From the NCBI GenBank assembly GCA_963729935.1, contig CAVSPW010000011.1, positions 78,213 through 142,212 of the forward strand: a stretch of DNA of 64,000 nucleotides, read 5' to 3'. The notes under the pieces are model-generated. The model made no database searches and was not told where the DNA came from. It was given only the letters and a program-made list of their open reading frames with translations. Positions 1-9,598 of the stretch are shown one piece after another (the stretch's first letter is position 1; each line of letters opens with the position of its first letter). Position numbers and translations under genes: made by a program. Source of the stretch: CAIKMD01 sp963729935 (GTDB taxonomy: Bacteria; Pseudomonadota; Alphaproteobacteria; ATCC43930; CGMCC-115725).

Positions 1-335
1 GCCACTTCCTTCAGATTTGCACGACGACGCCGTGCTGGCTCAGAGGTTCGGACGCGGTGGTCGAGGCGTGCAAGAAGAAACTCGGCATCGATATCGGCGA
101 GACCACGCCGGACAAGAAATTCACCTTGCTGGAAGTCGAATGTCTCGGCGCCTGCGTCAACGCGCCGGTCGTCCAGGTGAACAACGCCGATTTCTACGAA
201 GATCTCGACGGTCCCGCGACCGAGAAGCTGATTGATGCGTTGTCGCGCGGCGAGAAGCCGCCCAAGGGCTCGGTGACCGGCCGCCAGGGCTCGGCGCCGG
301 CAGGCGGGCCGACGACCTTGACGGAGTTGAAGTGA
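1..335 (+). CDS. nuoE: NADH-quinone oxidoreductase subunit E (24 kDa 2Fe-2S subunit), C-terminal part
   Basis: Only the C-terminal part is inside the window; the open frame runs through base 3 with no start, so the gene begins upstream. The first codons read ICTTTPCWLRGSDAV, the first cysteine pair of the thioredoxin-like 2Fe-2S fold, followed by the second pair in ECLGACVNAP. These four cysteines bind cluster N1a, next to the FMN subunit in the peripheral arm of complex I. The tail after the fold is a short Gly/Pro-rich extension (KPPKGSVTGRQGSAPAGG), common in alphaproteobacterial NuoE. The stop overlaps the nuoF start by one base (TGATG), so the two are probably translationally coupled. 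Identification is firm; only the missing N-terminus is unknown. Confidence 0.95.
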   Translation, partial: HFLQICTTTPCWLRGSDAVVEACKKKLGIDIGETTPDKKFTLLEVECLGACVNAPVVQVNNADFYEDLDGPATEKLIDALSRGEKPPKGSVTGRQGSAPAGGPTTLTELK

Positions 336-1621
336 TGCTCGCCGACAAGGATCGGATCTTCACCAATCTCTACGGCCAGCACGACGCCGGTCTCGCCGGT
401 GCGCGCGCGCGCGGCGATTGGGACGGCACGAAAGAGCTGATCCTCAAGGGCCGCGACTGGATCGTGAACGAGGTCAAGGCGTCGGGCTTGCGCGGCCGCG
501 GCGGCGCGGGTTTCCCAACGGGCCTCAAATGGTCCTTCATGCCCAAGACCGGCGACCGGCCGCGCTACCTCGTGGTCAATGCCGACGAGAGCGAGCCCGG
601 AACCTGCAAGGATCGCGACATCATCCGCAACGATCCGCACAAGCTTGTCGAAGGCTGTCTCTTGGCAAGCGTCGGCATGGGCGCGACCGCTTGCTACATT
701 TATATCCGCGGCGAGTTCTACAACGAGGCGCGCGCCCTCCAATCCGCGATCGAGGAGGCCTACGCGGCCGGGCTCCTCGGCAAGAACGCTTGCGGCTCGG
801 GCTATGACCTCGAGCTGTATCTCCATCGCGGCGCCGGCGCATATATCTGCGGCGAGGAGATGGCGCTCCTCGAATCGCTCGAAGGCCGCAAGGGCCAGCC
901 GCGTCTGAAGCCGCCTTTCCCCGCCGGTGTCGGGCTTTATGGCTGTCCGACCACGGTCAACAATGTGGAAAGCATCGCGGTCGCACCAACCATTCTGCGG
1001 CGCGGGGCGAGCTGGTTTTCCGGCATCGGGCGGCCCAAGAACGAGGGCACGAAGGTCTTCTGCATCTCGGGCCATGTCGAAAAGCCGTGCAACGTCGAAG
1101 ACGCCATGGGCATTCCGCTCCGAGAGCTGATCGAACGCCATGCGGGCGGCGTCCGTGGCGGCTGGGACAATCTTCTGGCCATCATTCCGGGCGGCGCTTC
1201 GGTGCCGGTTCTGCCCAAAGAGATCTGCGATACGGTTCTGATGGATTTCGACGCGCTGCGCGAGGTCAAGAGCGGGCTTGGTACGGCGGCCGTCATCGTC
1301 ATGGACAAATCGACCGACATCATCAAGGCGATCGCGCGGCTTTCCCAATTCTACAAACATGAAAGCTGCGGGCAGTGCACGCCTTGCCGCGAGGGCACCG
1401 GCTGGCTGTGGCGCGTGATGGAGCGCATGGTGAAGGGCAATGCTTCGGTCGAGGAGATCGACATGCTGCTCGAAGTCACTTACGAAATCGAGGGTCACAC
1501 GATCTGCGCGCTGGGCGACGCCGCGGCCTGGCCGGTTCAGGGCTTGATCCGGCATTTCCGCCCCGAGATGGAGCGTCGGATCGCCCAATATCGCAAGGAT
1601 GCGTCCGCGCGCGCCGCCTGA
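335..1621 (+). CDS. nuoF: NADH-quinone oxidoreductase subunit F (NADH/FMN-binding)
   Basis: This is the 51 kDa flavoprotein where NADH is oxidised and electrons enter complex I. Visible motifs in order are the FMN/NADH glycine loop GRGGAGFPTGLKW, GAGAYICGEEMALLESLEG, and the N3 4Fe-4S ligands ESCGQCTPCREGTGW plus a distal cysteine in HTICALGD. The ATG at 335 overlaps the nuoE stop; a GTG one codon earlier (332) is an alternative start. A GGAG lies about 9 bases before the ATG. Length (about 428 residues) is normal. It sits between nuoE and nuoG, as expected for the peripheral arm. Confidence 0.97.
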   Translation: MLADKDRIFTNLYGQHDAGLAGARARGDWDGTKELILKGRDWIVNEVKASGLRGRGGAGFPTGLKWSFMPKTGDRPRYLVVNADESEPGTCKDRDIIRNDPHKLVEGCLLASVGMGATACYIYIRGEFYNEARALQSAIEEAYAAGLLGKNACGSGYDLELYLHRGAGAYICGEEMALLESLEGRKGQPRLKPPFPAGVGLYGCPTTVNNVESIAVAPTILRRGASWFSGIGRPKNEGTKVFCISGHVEKPCNVEDAMGIPLRELIERHAGGVRGGWDNLLAIIPGGASVPVLPKEICDTVLMDFDALREVKSGLGTAAVIVMDKSTDIIKAIARLSQFYKHESCGQCTPCREGTGWLWRVMERMVKGNASVEEIDMLLEVTYEIEGHTICALGDAAAWPVQGLIRHFRPEMERRIAQYRKDASARAA

Positions 1622-1632
1622 GGAACAGACGC

Positions 1633-3678
1633 ATGCCTAAACTCACCATCAACGGGATTGCGGTCGAGGTGCCGGCGGGTTCGACCGTCTTGCAGGCTTG
1701 CCAGCAGGCCGGCGTCGAAGTGCCGCATTTCTGCTTCCACGAGCGCCTGGCGATCGCGGGCAATTGCCGGATGTGTCTGGTGGAGCAGGAAAAGGCGCCG
1801 AAGCCGATTGCCTCCTGCGCGCAGCCCGTGGCCGACGGCATGGTCATCCTGACCGAGAGCGAGAAGGCCAAGAAGGCGCGCAAGGGGGTGATGGAGTTCC
1901 TGCTCATCAACCATCCCCTCGATTGCCCGATCTGCGACCAGGGCGGCGAGTGCGACCTGCAGGATCAGGCGATGGCCTATGGCTTCGATCGCGGCCGCTA
2001 TCACGAGAATAAGCGTGCGGTCAAAGACAAGGATTTCGGGCCGTTGGTCGCGACCAGCATGAATCGCTGCATCCACTGCACCCGCTGCGTGCGCTTTATC
2101 GGCGATGTCGCTGGCGTGGCCGATCTCGGCGGTATCGGCCGCGGCGAGAACATGGAGATCGACACGTTCGTCGGCAAGGCCCTGTCATCCGAGCTCTCCG
2201 GCAACATCATCGATCTTTGCCCGGTCGGCGCGCTGACGGCCAAGCCCTATTCCTTTGCCGCGCGGCCCTGGGAACTCCGCAAGACGGAGTCGATCGATGT
2301 GCTCGACGCCGTCGGCTCGAACATCCGGGTCGATTCGCGCGGGCCCGCCGTTCTGCGCATCCTTCCGCGCCTCAACGAGGAGGTGAACGAGGAGTGGATT
2401 TCCGACAAGACGCGCTTTGCGGTCGACGGCTTGGCCAGGCGGCGGCTCGACCGGCCTTATGTTCGGCGTGCGGGGAAATTGATCGAGGCGTCCTGGCCGG
2501 AAGCCTTTGCCGCCATCGCCGGACGCCTCAAAGGCGCCGCGGGAAATCGCTGCGCCGCGATTGCGGGCGATCTCGCCGATGCCGAAGCAATGATGGCGCT
2601 CAAGGATCTGATGGTTGCGCTGGGTTCGCCCCATCTCGATTGCCGGCAGGATGGCGCCAAGCTCGATGCATCATGCCGGAGCGCCTATCTCTTCAACACG
2701 ACGATCGCCGGGATCGAGCAGGCGGATGCGTGCATTCTCGTCGGCACCGATCCGCGGGCCGAAGCGGCGATCCTCAATGCGCGGCTGCGCAAGCGGTGGC
2801 TCCAAGGCGGGTTCCGCGTCGGCGCATTCGGCCCGCCGCTCGATCTGACCTTTGCGGTGACCGCGCTCGGCACCGGCCCTCAAGGGCTCGTCGAGCGCGC
2901 TCGCGAATTCCTGATGGACGCCAAGCAGCCGATGCTGGTCGTGGGGCAGGGCGCGTTGCGCCGCAAGGATGGCGCGGCGATCCTGGCCTTGGCGCGCGAG
3001 CTGGCGCAGAGTGCCGGCATGGTTCGCGAAGGCTGGAACGGCTTCAACGTGCTGCATCTGGCTGCGTCGCGCGTTGCCGGCCTCGATCTCGGCTTCGTTC
3101 CCGCCGCGGGCGGGCGTGACGTTGCGGGGATCCTGACCGGATGCGGGAACGGCGAGATCGACTTTCTTTATTTGCTCGGTGCCGACGAGATCGACGCCAG
3201 CCGCCTCGGCTCGGCCTTCGTCGTCTATCAGGGCCATCACGGCGACCGCGGAGCGGCGCGCGCCGATGTCGTGCTGCCTGGAGCCGCCTATACCGAGAAG
3301 GACGCGACTTACGTGAACACCGAGGGCCGCGTTCAGTTGGCGCGCCGGGCCGTGTTCCCGCCGGGCGAGGCGCGCGAGGATTGGGCGATCCTGCGCGCCC
3401 TCTCGGGCGCTCTTGGCAGGACGCTGCCTTATGATTCGCTCGCCGGCCTGCGCACGCGGATGGTGCAGTCCTATCCGAGCTTTGCCGCGATCGACGCCCC
3501 GCCGCCGGCTCCATGGGGCAGCTTCGGCTCGAGCGGCGCGGTCGAGGCCGCGCCCTTTGCCTATCCCATCGCCGATTTCTATCGCACCGACGCGATCAGC
3601 CGCGCCTCGCCGACCATGGCCGAATGCGCCGCGGTGAAGGCCGAGGCCGCCGGACAAAAGACGGGTACGCATGGTTGA
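1633..3678 (+). CDS. nuoG: NADH-quinone oxidoreductase subunit G (75 kDa iron-sulfur subunit)
   Basis: This is the large Fe-S subunit that carries electrons from NuoF toward NuoI. The N-terminus is a 2Fe-2S ferredoxin domain (FCFHERLAIAGNCRMCLVE), followed by the His-Cys N5 site (HPLDCPICDQGGECDLQD) and a 4Fe-4S cluster motif (CIHCTRCVRF). The C-terminal two thirds is a molybdopterin-oxidoreductase-like fold without cofactor ligands. The start is the ATG at 1633 (MPKLTINGIAV), preceded by GAGG; an open frame upstream is antisense-free spill into nuoF and is not used. About 681 residues, normal for mitochondrial-type NuoG. Its 3' end overlaps nuoH by 8 bases. Confidence 0.96.
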   Translation: MPKLTINGIAVEVPAGSTVLQACQQAGVEVPHFCFHERLAIAGNCRMCLVEQEKAPKPIASCAQPVADGMVILTESEKAKKARKGVMEFLLINHPLDCPICDQGGECDLQDQAMAYGFDRGRYHENKRAVKDKDFGPLVATSMNRCIHCTRCVRFIGDVAGVADLGGIGRGENMEIDTFVGKALSSELSGNIIDLCPVGALTAKPYSFAARPWELRKTESIDVLDAVGSNIRVDSRGPAVLRILPRLNEEVNEEWISDKTRFAVDGLARRRLDRPYVRRAGKLIEASWPEAFAAIAGRLKGAAGNRCAAIAGDLADAEAMMALKDLMVALGSPHLDCRQDGAKLDASCRSAYLFNTTIAGIEQADACILVGTDPRAEAAILNARLRKRWLQGGFRVGAFGPPLDLTFAVTALGTGPQGLVERAREFLMDAKQPMLVVGQGALRRKDGAAILALARELAQSAGMVREGWNGFNVLHLAASRVAGLDLGFVPAAGGRDVAGILTGCGNGEIDFLYLLGADEIDASRLGSAFVVYQGHHGDRGAARADVVLPGAAYTEKDATYVNTEGRVQLARRAVFPPGEAREDWAILRALSGALGRTLPYDSLAGLRTRMVQSYPSFAAIDAPPPAPWGSFGSSGAVEAAPFAYPIADFYRTDAISRASPTMAECAAVKAEAAGQKTGTHG

Positions 3679-4699
3679 TCTCTGGAACGCCTATGGCTGG
3701 CCCACGACGCTTCTGATCGCCGAGATTCTGGCGATCATCGTGCCGCTCCTGCTCGCGGTCGCGTATCTCACTTACGCCGAGCGCAAGGTGCTGGCGGCCG
3801 CGCAGCTGCGCAAAGGCCCCAACGTCGTCGGCCCCTTCGGCCTCTTCCAGCCGCTGGCCGACGGGCTGAAGCTTCTCATGAAGGAGACGGTGATCCCGAC
3901 CGGCGCCAATCGCGGCGTCTTCGTCGCGGCGCCGATCCTCACCTTCGTCTTGAGCCTCGTCGCCTGGGCGGTGATCCCCTTCGACGAGGGGATGGTGATC
4001 GCCAACATCAATGTCGGCATCCTTTATCTCTTCGCGATCAGCTCGCTGGGCGTCTACGGCATCATCATGGCGGGCTGGTCGTCCAACTCGAAATACGCGT
4101 TTCTGGGCGCGCTGCGCGCCGCGGCGCAAATGGTGTCTTACGAGGTTTCGATCGGCTTCGTCATGGTCAGCGTGCTTCTCTGCGTCGGCTCGCTCAATCT
4201 GTCGGCGGTCGTCGAGGCGCAGAGGACGGTGTGGTTCTGCATTCCTTTGCTGCCGATGTTCGTCGTCTTCTTCATCTCGTCCCTGGCCGAGACCAACCGC
4301 TCGCCTTTCGATCTGGTCGAAGGCGAATCGGAATTGGTGGCGGGCTTCTTCGTCGAATATTCGTCGATGACTTTCGCGCTCTTCTATCTCGGCGAATACG
4401 CCAACATGATCCTCATGAGCGCGATGACCAGCGTCTTGTTCCTGGGCGGCTGGCTTGCGCCCTTCGGGTGGACGCCTTTCACCGGCTGGCTGGGCCATCT
4501 CTGGGCTATGGGCTGGTTCGCGGGCAAGATCGCGTTCGTGCTGTTCTGCTTCCTCTGGGTGCGCGCGACGATGCCGCGCTTCCGCTACGATCAGCTCATG
4601 CGCCTGGGCTGGAAGGTGTTTCTGCCGCTGTCGCTGTTCTGGCTCGTGGCGACGGCGGGCGTGCTGGTCGGTTTCGGCTGGCTGCCGGGAAAGGGATGA
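3671..4699 (+). CDS. nuoH: NADH-quinone oxidoreductase subunit H
   Basis: This is the ND1 homologue, a multi-spanning membrane subunit forming the quinone site at the junction of the peripheral and membrane arms. It has about eight hydrophobic segments and the conserved cytoplasmic loop ETNRSPFDLVEGESELV, whose acidic residues line the quinone channel. Another hallmark is YAERKVLAAAQLRKGPNVVG near residue 35. 342 residues is typical. It overlaps the end of nuoG and is followed within five bases by nuoI. Confidence 0.97.
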   Translation: MVDLWNAYGWPTTLLIAEILAIIVPLLLAVAYLTYAERKVLAAAQLRKGPNVVGPFGLFQPLADGLKLLMKETVIPTGANRGVFVAAPILTFVLSLVAWAVIPFDEGMVIANINVGILYLFAISSLGVYGIIMAGWSSNSKYAFLGALRAAAQMVSYEVSIGFVMVSVLLCVGSLNLSAVVEAQRTVWFCIPLLPMFVVFFISSLAETNRSPFDLVEGESELVAGFFVEYSSMTFALFYLGEYANMILMSAMTSVLFLGGWLAPFGWTPFTGWLGHLWAMGWFAGKIAFVLFCFLWVRATMPRFRYDQLMRLGWKVFLPLSLFWLVATAGVLVGFGWLPGKG

Positions 4700-4703
4700 C
4701 GAG

Positions 4704-5192
4704 ATGGCGGTAATGGATCGCGGGGCGCGCAGCCTTCTCCTCGCCGAAGTTCTCTCCGGCTTGTGGCTCACCTTCAGATACATGTTCAAACCCCCGGTGA
4801 CGGTGAACTACCCCTTCGAAAAGGGGCCGCTCAGCCCGCGCTTTCGCGGCGAGCATGCGCTGCGCCGCTATCCTAATGGTGAGGAGCGCTGCATCGCCTG
4901 CAAACTCTGCGAAGCGGTGTGCCCGGCGCTCGCCATCACCATTGAGGCCGAGCCGCGCGACGACGGGAGCCGGCGCACCACGCGCTACGACATCGACATG
5001 ACGAAGTGCATCTATTGCGGCTTTTGCCAGGAGGCCTGCCCGGTCGACGCGATCGTCGAAGGGCCCAATTTCGAGTTCGCTGCGGAGACGCGCGAGGAGC
5101 TGTTCTACAACAAGGAGAAGCTCCTTTCGAACGGCGACCGGTGGGAGGCGGAGATCGCGCAGAACATCGCGCTCGACGCGCCGTACCGCTGA
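4704..5192 (+). CDS. nuoI: NADH-quinone oxidoreductase subunit I (2 x 4Fe-4S ferredoxin)
   Basis: This TYKY-type subunit carries clusters N6a and N6b and passes electrons to NuoB. Two classic motifs are visible: CIACKLCEAVCPA and CIYCGFCQEACPVDA. The ATG at 4704 (MAVMDRGARS) gives 162 residues, the usual alphaproteobacterial length; an ATG three codons later (4713) is possible. The N-terminal amphipathic helix region (LTFRYMFKPPVTVNYPFEKG) is conserved. Its TGA shares a base with the nuoJ ATG. Confidence 0.96.
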   Translation: MAVMDRGARSLLLAEVLSGLWLTFRYMFKPPVTVNYPFEKGPLSPRFRGEHALRRYPNGEERCIACKLCEAVCPALAITIEAEPRDDGSRRTTRYDIDMTKCIYCGFCQEACPVDAIVEGPNFEFAAETREELFYNKEKLLSNGDRWEAEIAQNIALDAPYR

Positions 5193-5818
5193 TGGAAGTC
5201 GGCATGCTCATTCACGCGCTCTGCTTTTATGCTTTCGCCGGCGTGGCGGTGGCTTCCGGCGTGATGGTGATCGCGGCGCGCAACCCCGTCCATTCGGTGC
5301 TCTTCCTCATCCTCGCTTTTTTCAATGCGGCGGGACTCTTCGTGCTGTTGGGCGCGGAGTTTCTGGCGATGATCCTCGTCATCGTCTATGTCGGCGCCGT
5401 CGCGGTGCTCTTCCTCTTTGTCGTCATGATGCTCGACATCAATTTCGTCGAGCTGCGGCAAGGGTTTCTGCAATATCTTCCGGTGGGTGCGCTGGTCGGT
5501 CTCGTGCTGCTGGTCGAGCTGATTCTGGTCTTCGGGGCCTGGACCGTGGCGCCGGACGTGGCGGCTGCCGCCGCGGCGCCGACCCCGACGCTGGCGCAAG
5601 CGAGCAACACCGCGGCCTTGGGCGCGGTTCTCTACACGCATTACATCTATGCGTTCCAGACGGCCGGGCTCATCCTGCTCGTCGCCATGATCGGCGCCAT
5701 CGTGCTCACTCTGCGCACGCGCGAAGGGGTGCGGCGGCAGAAGATCTCGAGCCAAGTCGGCCGGTCGCGCGCGCAAACGGTCGAAGTCGTCAAAGTGCGG
5801 CCGCGGCAAGGGGTTTGA
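5192..5818 (+). CDS. nuoJ: NADH-quinone oxidoreductase subunit J
   Basis: This is the ND6 homologue, a membrane subunit with five predicted helices, including the segment MILVIVYVGAVAVLFLFVVM, which holds the pi-bulge region important for coupling. The start is taken at the ATG overlapping the nuoI stop (5192); a second in-frame ATG at 5204 is equally near. About 208 residues. The C-terminal tail is basic (RRQKISSQVGRSRAQ), common in alphaproteobacteria. It is followed by nuoK after four bases. Confidence 0.94.
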   Translation: MEVGMLIHALCFYAFAGVAVASGVMVIAARNPVHSVLFLILAFFNAAGLFVLLGAEFLAMILVIVYVGAVAVLFLFVVMMLDINFVELRQGFLQYLPVGALVGLVLLVELILVFGAWTVAPDVAAAAAAPTPTLAQASNTAALGAVLYTHYIYAFQTAGLILLVAMIGAIVLTLRTREGVRRQKISSQVGRSRAQTVEVVKVRPRQGV

Positions 5819-5822
5819 AGCG

Positions 5823-6134
5823 ATGCTCGAAATCGGTCTCGCCCATTATCTGACGGTCGCCGCGATCCTCTTCACGCTCGGCATCTTCGGAATCTTCCTC
5901 AACCGCAAGAACGTCATCGTCATCCTGATGTCGATCGAGCTCATGCTCCTGGCGGTCAACATCAATTTCGTGGCGTTCTCGTCATTTTTGGACGACCTCG
6001 TCGGCCAGGTTTTCGCGATGTTCGTTCTGACGGTCGCCGCGGCCGAGGCCGCGATCGGCTTGGCCATCCTCGTCGTCTATTTCCGCAACCGCGGCACGAT
6101 CGCGGTCGAAGACATCAATCTGATGAAAGGCTGA
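5823..6134 (+). CDS. nuoK: NADH-quinone oxidoreductase subunit K
   Basis: This ND4L homologue has three transmembrane helices and 103 residues. Two membrane-buried glutamates essential for proton translocation are present, in MSIELMLLAVNINF and in AAAEAAIGLAILVVYFR. It lies between nuoJ and nuoL with gaps of four and six bases, inside the same transcript. Confidence 0.97.
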   Translation: MLEIGLAHYLTVAAILFTLGIFGIFLNRKNVIVILMSIELMLLAVNINFVAFSSFLDDLVGQVFAMFVLTVAAAEAAIGLAILVVYFRNRGTIAVEDINLMKG

Positions 6135-6140
6135 TCCGAA

Positions 6141-8072
6141 GTGACCGTCGCCGCCGTCTTTCTGCCGCTCATCGGGGCGATCATCGCCGGCTTCTTCGGC
6201 CGCTGGATCGGCGACCGGGGCGCGCAGCTCGTCACCTGCCTGGCGCTCGTGGTCGCGGCCATTTTCGGCGTCGTGCTTTTCGTCGAGGTCGCGGTTCACG
6301 GCCAGTCGCGCGTCGTCGATCTGTTCAATTGGATGGACACGGGCGATCTGCAGATCGAATGGGCGTTGCGCTTCGATTCGCTGTCGGCGGTGATGGTCGC
6401 GGTCGTGACCGTGGTTTCGGCGATGGTCCACATCTATTCCGTCGGCTACATGGCGCACGATCACTCGATCCCGCGCTTCATGTCCTATCTCAGCATCTTC
6501 ACCTTCTTCATGCTGATGTTGGTGACGGCCGACAATTTCGTGCAGCTCTTCTTCGGCTGGGAAGGGGTGGGTCTCGCCTCGTACCTCCTCATCGGCTTCT
6601 GGTACGACCGGCCGAGCGCGAACGCCGCCGCCATCAAGGCTTTCGTCGTCAACCGGGTCGGCGATTTCGGCTTCGCGCTGGGCATCTTCGCGGTCTTCTA
6701 TCTTTTCGGTTCGCTGCAATTCGACACGGTCTTCGCGGCGGCGCCCGAAGTGGCCAAGGGCACGCTCAATTTCCTCGGCCATGATTATCCCGCGCTCACG
6801 GTCACCTGCCTCTTGCTCTTCGTCGGCGCGATGGGAAAGTCGGCGCAGCTGGGGCTCCATACCTGGCTCCCCGACGCGATGGAGGGTCCGACGCCGGTTT
6901 CCGCGCTGATCCATGCCGCGACCATGGTGACGGCGGGCGTTTTCATGCTGGCGCGGCTGTCGCCGTTGTTCGAATATTCTCCGACCGCGCTTGCCGTGGT
7001 GGTGGTGGTCGGCGGCACCACGGCGATGTTCGCCGCGACCATTGGCATGGCGCAGAACGACATCAAGCGCGTCATCGCCTATTCGACCTGCAGCCAGCTG
7101 GGCTACATGTTCTTTGCCGCGGGAGTCTCGGCCTATAGCGCGGCGATGTTCCACCTGATGACCCATGCCTTCTTCAAGGCGCTGCTCTTTCTCGGCGCCG
7201 GCTCGGTGATCCACGCCATGTCGGGCGAGCAGGACATGCGCAAGATGGGCGGGATCTATTACCTCGTGCCCTATACCTACATCCTCATGTGGATCGGCAG
7301 CCTGGCGCTCGCGGGCATCTGGCCCTTCGCGGGTTATTACTCGAAGGACATGATCCTCGAAGCTTCCTACGCCGCGGGCACCGGCGTCGGCCTCTACGCC
7401 TATTGGCTCGGCACCTTTGCGGCGTTTTTGACCGCCTTCTACTCCTGGCGGCTCATCTTCATGACCTTCCATGGCGAGGCGCGTGCAAGCCGCGAAGTCA
7501 TGCATCACGCGCATGAATCGCCGTCCGTGATGCTTTGGCCCCTGGCCGTGCTCGCGACCGGTGCGGTCGCCGCAGGATTTCTCGGCTTCAACTTCTTCGT
7601 CGGCGAGGGGAGGGAGCAATTCTGGCGCGAGGCCATCTTGGTCTTGCCCGTGCATGGGAGCGTCGCGCACGCCGAGGGGATCCCGTTCTGGGCGGCGAAG
7701 CTGCCCTTGGCGGTCGGCCTTCTCGGTATTTTCAGCGCTTGGGTCGCTTACGTCTGGCGGCCGGTCATTCCCGCGTGGTGCGCGCGCAATTTCCGGCCGG
7801 TCTATCTCTTCCTTCTCAACAAGTGGTATTTCGACGAGCTTTACGACGCGATCTTCGTGCGGCCCGCCATGGCGCTGGGCTTCGGTCTTTGGAAAAAGGG
7901 CGACGGCGCGCTCATCGACGGGCTCGGTCCGGACGGCGTTGCCGAGACGACGCGCGGCCTTTCCGTGCTGGCGAGCCGCCTGCAAACCGGGTACCTCTAT
8001 CACTACGCTTTCGCGATGCTGATCGGCGTCGTGGCGTTGGTTTCCTGGTACCTTCTGGTTCAGATGGGCTGA
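6141..8072 (+). CDS. nuoL: NADH-quinone oxidoreductase subunit L
   Basis: This is the distal antiporter-like proton-pumping subunit (ND5), with many membrane helices and the long lateral helix at the C-terminus. Conserved landmarks are FFGWEGVGLASYLLIGFWY, GKSAQLGLHTWLPDAMEGP and PVSALIHAATMVTAGVF. It starts with GTG at 6141, six bases after nuoK; the following codons (TVAAVFLPLIGAIIAG) form the first helix. 643 residues is normal. Its TGA overlaps the nuoM ATG. A 699-codon open frame on the opposite strand is a GC artefact. Confidence 0.97.
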   Translation: MTVAAVFLPLIGAIIAGFFGRWIGDRGAQLVTCLALVVAAIFGVVLFVEVAVHGQSRVVDLFNWMDTGDLQIEWALRFDSLSAVMVAVVTVVSAMVHIYSVGYMAHDHSIPRFMSYLSIFTFFMLMLVTADNFVQLFFGWEGVGLASYLLIGFWYDRPSANAAAIKAFVVNRVGDFGFALGIFAVFYLFGSLQFDTVFAAAPEVAKGTLNFLGHDYPALTVTCLLLFVGAMGKSAQLGLHTWLPDAMEGPTPVSALIHAATMVTAGVFMLARLSPLFEYSPTALAVVVVVGGTTAMFAATIGMAQNDIKRVIAYSTCSQLGYMFFAAGVSAYSAAMFHLMTHAFFKALLFLGAGSVIHAMSGEQDMRKMGGIYYLVPYTYILMWIGSLALAGIWPFAGYYSKDMILEASYAAGTGVGLYAYWLGTFAAFLTAFYSWRLIFMTFHGEARASREVMHHAHESPSVMLWPLAVLATGAVAAGFLGFNFFVGEGREQFWREAILVLPVHGSVAHAEGIPFWAAKLPLAVGLLGIFSAWVAYVWRPVIPAWCARNFRPVYLFLLNKWYFDELYDAIFVRPAMALGFGLWKKGDGALIDGLGPDGVAETTRGLSVLASRLQTGYLYHYAFAMLIGVVALVSWYLLVQMG

Positions 8073-9589
8073 TGGGCGCAATGGAAAACTGGCCGCTCCT
8101 CAGCCTCGTCACCTTCCTGCCGCTTTTCGGCGTGCTTGCGATCCTGATCTTGCGCGGTCAGCCCGACGACGTGGCGCGCAACGCGCGCTGGATCGCGCTG
8201 TGGATCTCGCTCTTCGATCTGGCGCTGGCGCTCGTCATCTGGGTCGAGTTCGACCCGAGCTCGGCCAAGTTCCAATTCGTCGAGCGCGCGGCGTGGCTGC
8301 CGCAATTCAAAATCGGCTATCGGATGGGCATCGACGGAATCTCGCTGTTTTTCGTCGTGCTTTCCGCCTTCTTGACACCGATTTGCGTGATCGCCAGCTG
8401 GACGTCGATCAAGACACGCGTGCGCGAATACATGATCGCGTTTCTCGCGCTCGAGACCTTGATGATCGGCATGTTCTGCGCGCTCGATTTCGTCCTGTTC
8501 TACATGTTCTTCGAAGGCGTTCTGATCCCGATGTTCCTCATCATCGGCGTCTGGGGCGGGCCGCGGCGCGTCTATGCGGCGTTCAAGTTTTTCCTCTACA
8601 CGCTTCTGGGCTCGGTCTTGATGCTGCTCGCCATCTTGGCGATCTATTTTCAGGTCGGCTCCACCGACATCGTTGCCGCGCTGAATACGGACTTTCCGCC
8701 GCACATGCAGACGTGGTTATGGCTCGCCTTCTTCGCGTCCTTTGCCGTCAAGGTGCCGATGTGGCCGGTGCACACTTGGCTCCCGGACGCGCATGTCGAG
8801 GCGCCGACGGCGGGCTCCGTGATCCTCGCCGGCGTGCTGTTGAAAATGGGCGGCTACGGCTTCATCCGTTTTTCGCTGCCGATGTTTCCCGACGCGTCCG
8901 CGATGTTCACGCCGCTCGTCTACGTGCTGAGCGTCGTCGCGGTGATCTACACCTCGCTGGTGGCGCTCGCGCAGGACGACATGAAGAAGCTCATCGCCTA
9001 TTCGTCGGTGGCGCATATGGGCATCGTGACCATGGGCATTTTCACGGTCACCTCCGAAGGCCTTCAAGGCGCGATGATCCAGATGCTGAGCCACGGCGTC
9101 GTCTCGGCGGCACTGTTCTTGTGCGTCGGCGTCGTCTATGACCGGCTCCATACCCGCGAGATCGCGCGCTATGGCGGCGTCGTCCACAACATGCCGAAAT
9201 ACGCCCTCTTTTTCATGGTGTTCATGCTGGCCTCGGTCGGCCTGCCGGGCACGAGCGGGTTCGTCGGCGAGTTCTTGGCCTTGCTCGGCGCGTTCCAGGT
9301 GAACACGTGGGTCGCCTTACTCGCTACCACCGGCATGATCCTGGGTGCGGTCTACATGCTCTATCTGTACCGGCGCGTCGTCTTCGGCGTGATCACGCGC
9401 GACGACGTGCGGGCGATGATCGACCTCAACTGGCGCGAGATCGTCGTGTTCGTGCCGATGGTGGCGGTCGTCTTGTGGATGGGTATTTATCCGCGCTCCT
9501 TCCTGAAGCCGATCCAGCCGACGATCGCCAACCTGATCCAGAGCGTCCAATCGGCGCGTGATACCGGCCATCATCTGGCGGCGAGGTAG
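8072..9589 (+). CDS. nuoM: NADH-quinone oxidoreductase subunit M
   Basis: This is the ND4 antiporter-like proton-pumping subunit. Recognisable segments are YRMGIDGISLFFVVLSAFL, FYMFFEGVLIPMFLIIGVWG, with the conserved glutamate, and the lysine-containing HTWLPDAHVEAPTAGSVILAG. The start at 8072 overlaps the nuoL stop; ATG 8081 is an alternative. About 505 residues. It is followed nine bases later by nuoN. Confidence 0.96.
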   Translation: MGAMENWPLLSLVTFLPLFGVLAILILRGQPDDVARNARWIALWISLFDLALALVIWVEFDPSSAKFQFVERAAWLPQFKIGYRMGIDGISLFFVVLSAFLTPICVIASWTSIKTRVREYMIAFLALETLMIGMFCALDFVLFYMFFEGVLIPMFLIIGVWGGPRRVYAAFKFFLYTLLGSVLMLLAILAIYFQVGSTDIVAALNTDFPPHMQTWLWLAFFASFAVKVPMWPVHTWLPDAHVEAPTAGSVILAGVLLKMGGYGFIRFSLPMFPDASAMFTPLVYVLSVVAVIYTSLVALAQDDMKKLIAYSSVAHMGIVTMGIFTVTSEGLQGAMIQMLSHGVVSAALFLCVGVVYDRLHTREIARYGGVVHNMPKYALFFMVFMLASVGLPGTSGFVGEFLALLGAFQVNTWVALLATTGMILGAVYMLYLYRRVVFGVITRDDVRAMIDLNWREIVVFVPMVAVVLWMGIYPRSFLKPIQPTIANLIQSVQSARDTGHHLAAR

Positions 9590-9598
9590 GACGCGTCC

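Noticed and set aside
194..1588. 464-codon open frame antisense to nuoF
   Set aside because: Mirror-frame artefact of the conserved nuoF gene.
5982..8081. 699-codon open frame antisense to nuoL
   Set aside because: Translation is dominated by Arg, Gly, His and Asp, the usual reverse-frame composition of GC-rich coding DNA. The plus strand holds a full, conserved NuoL.
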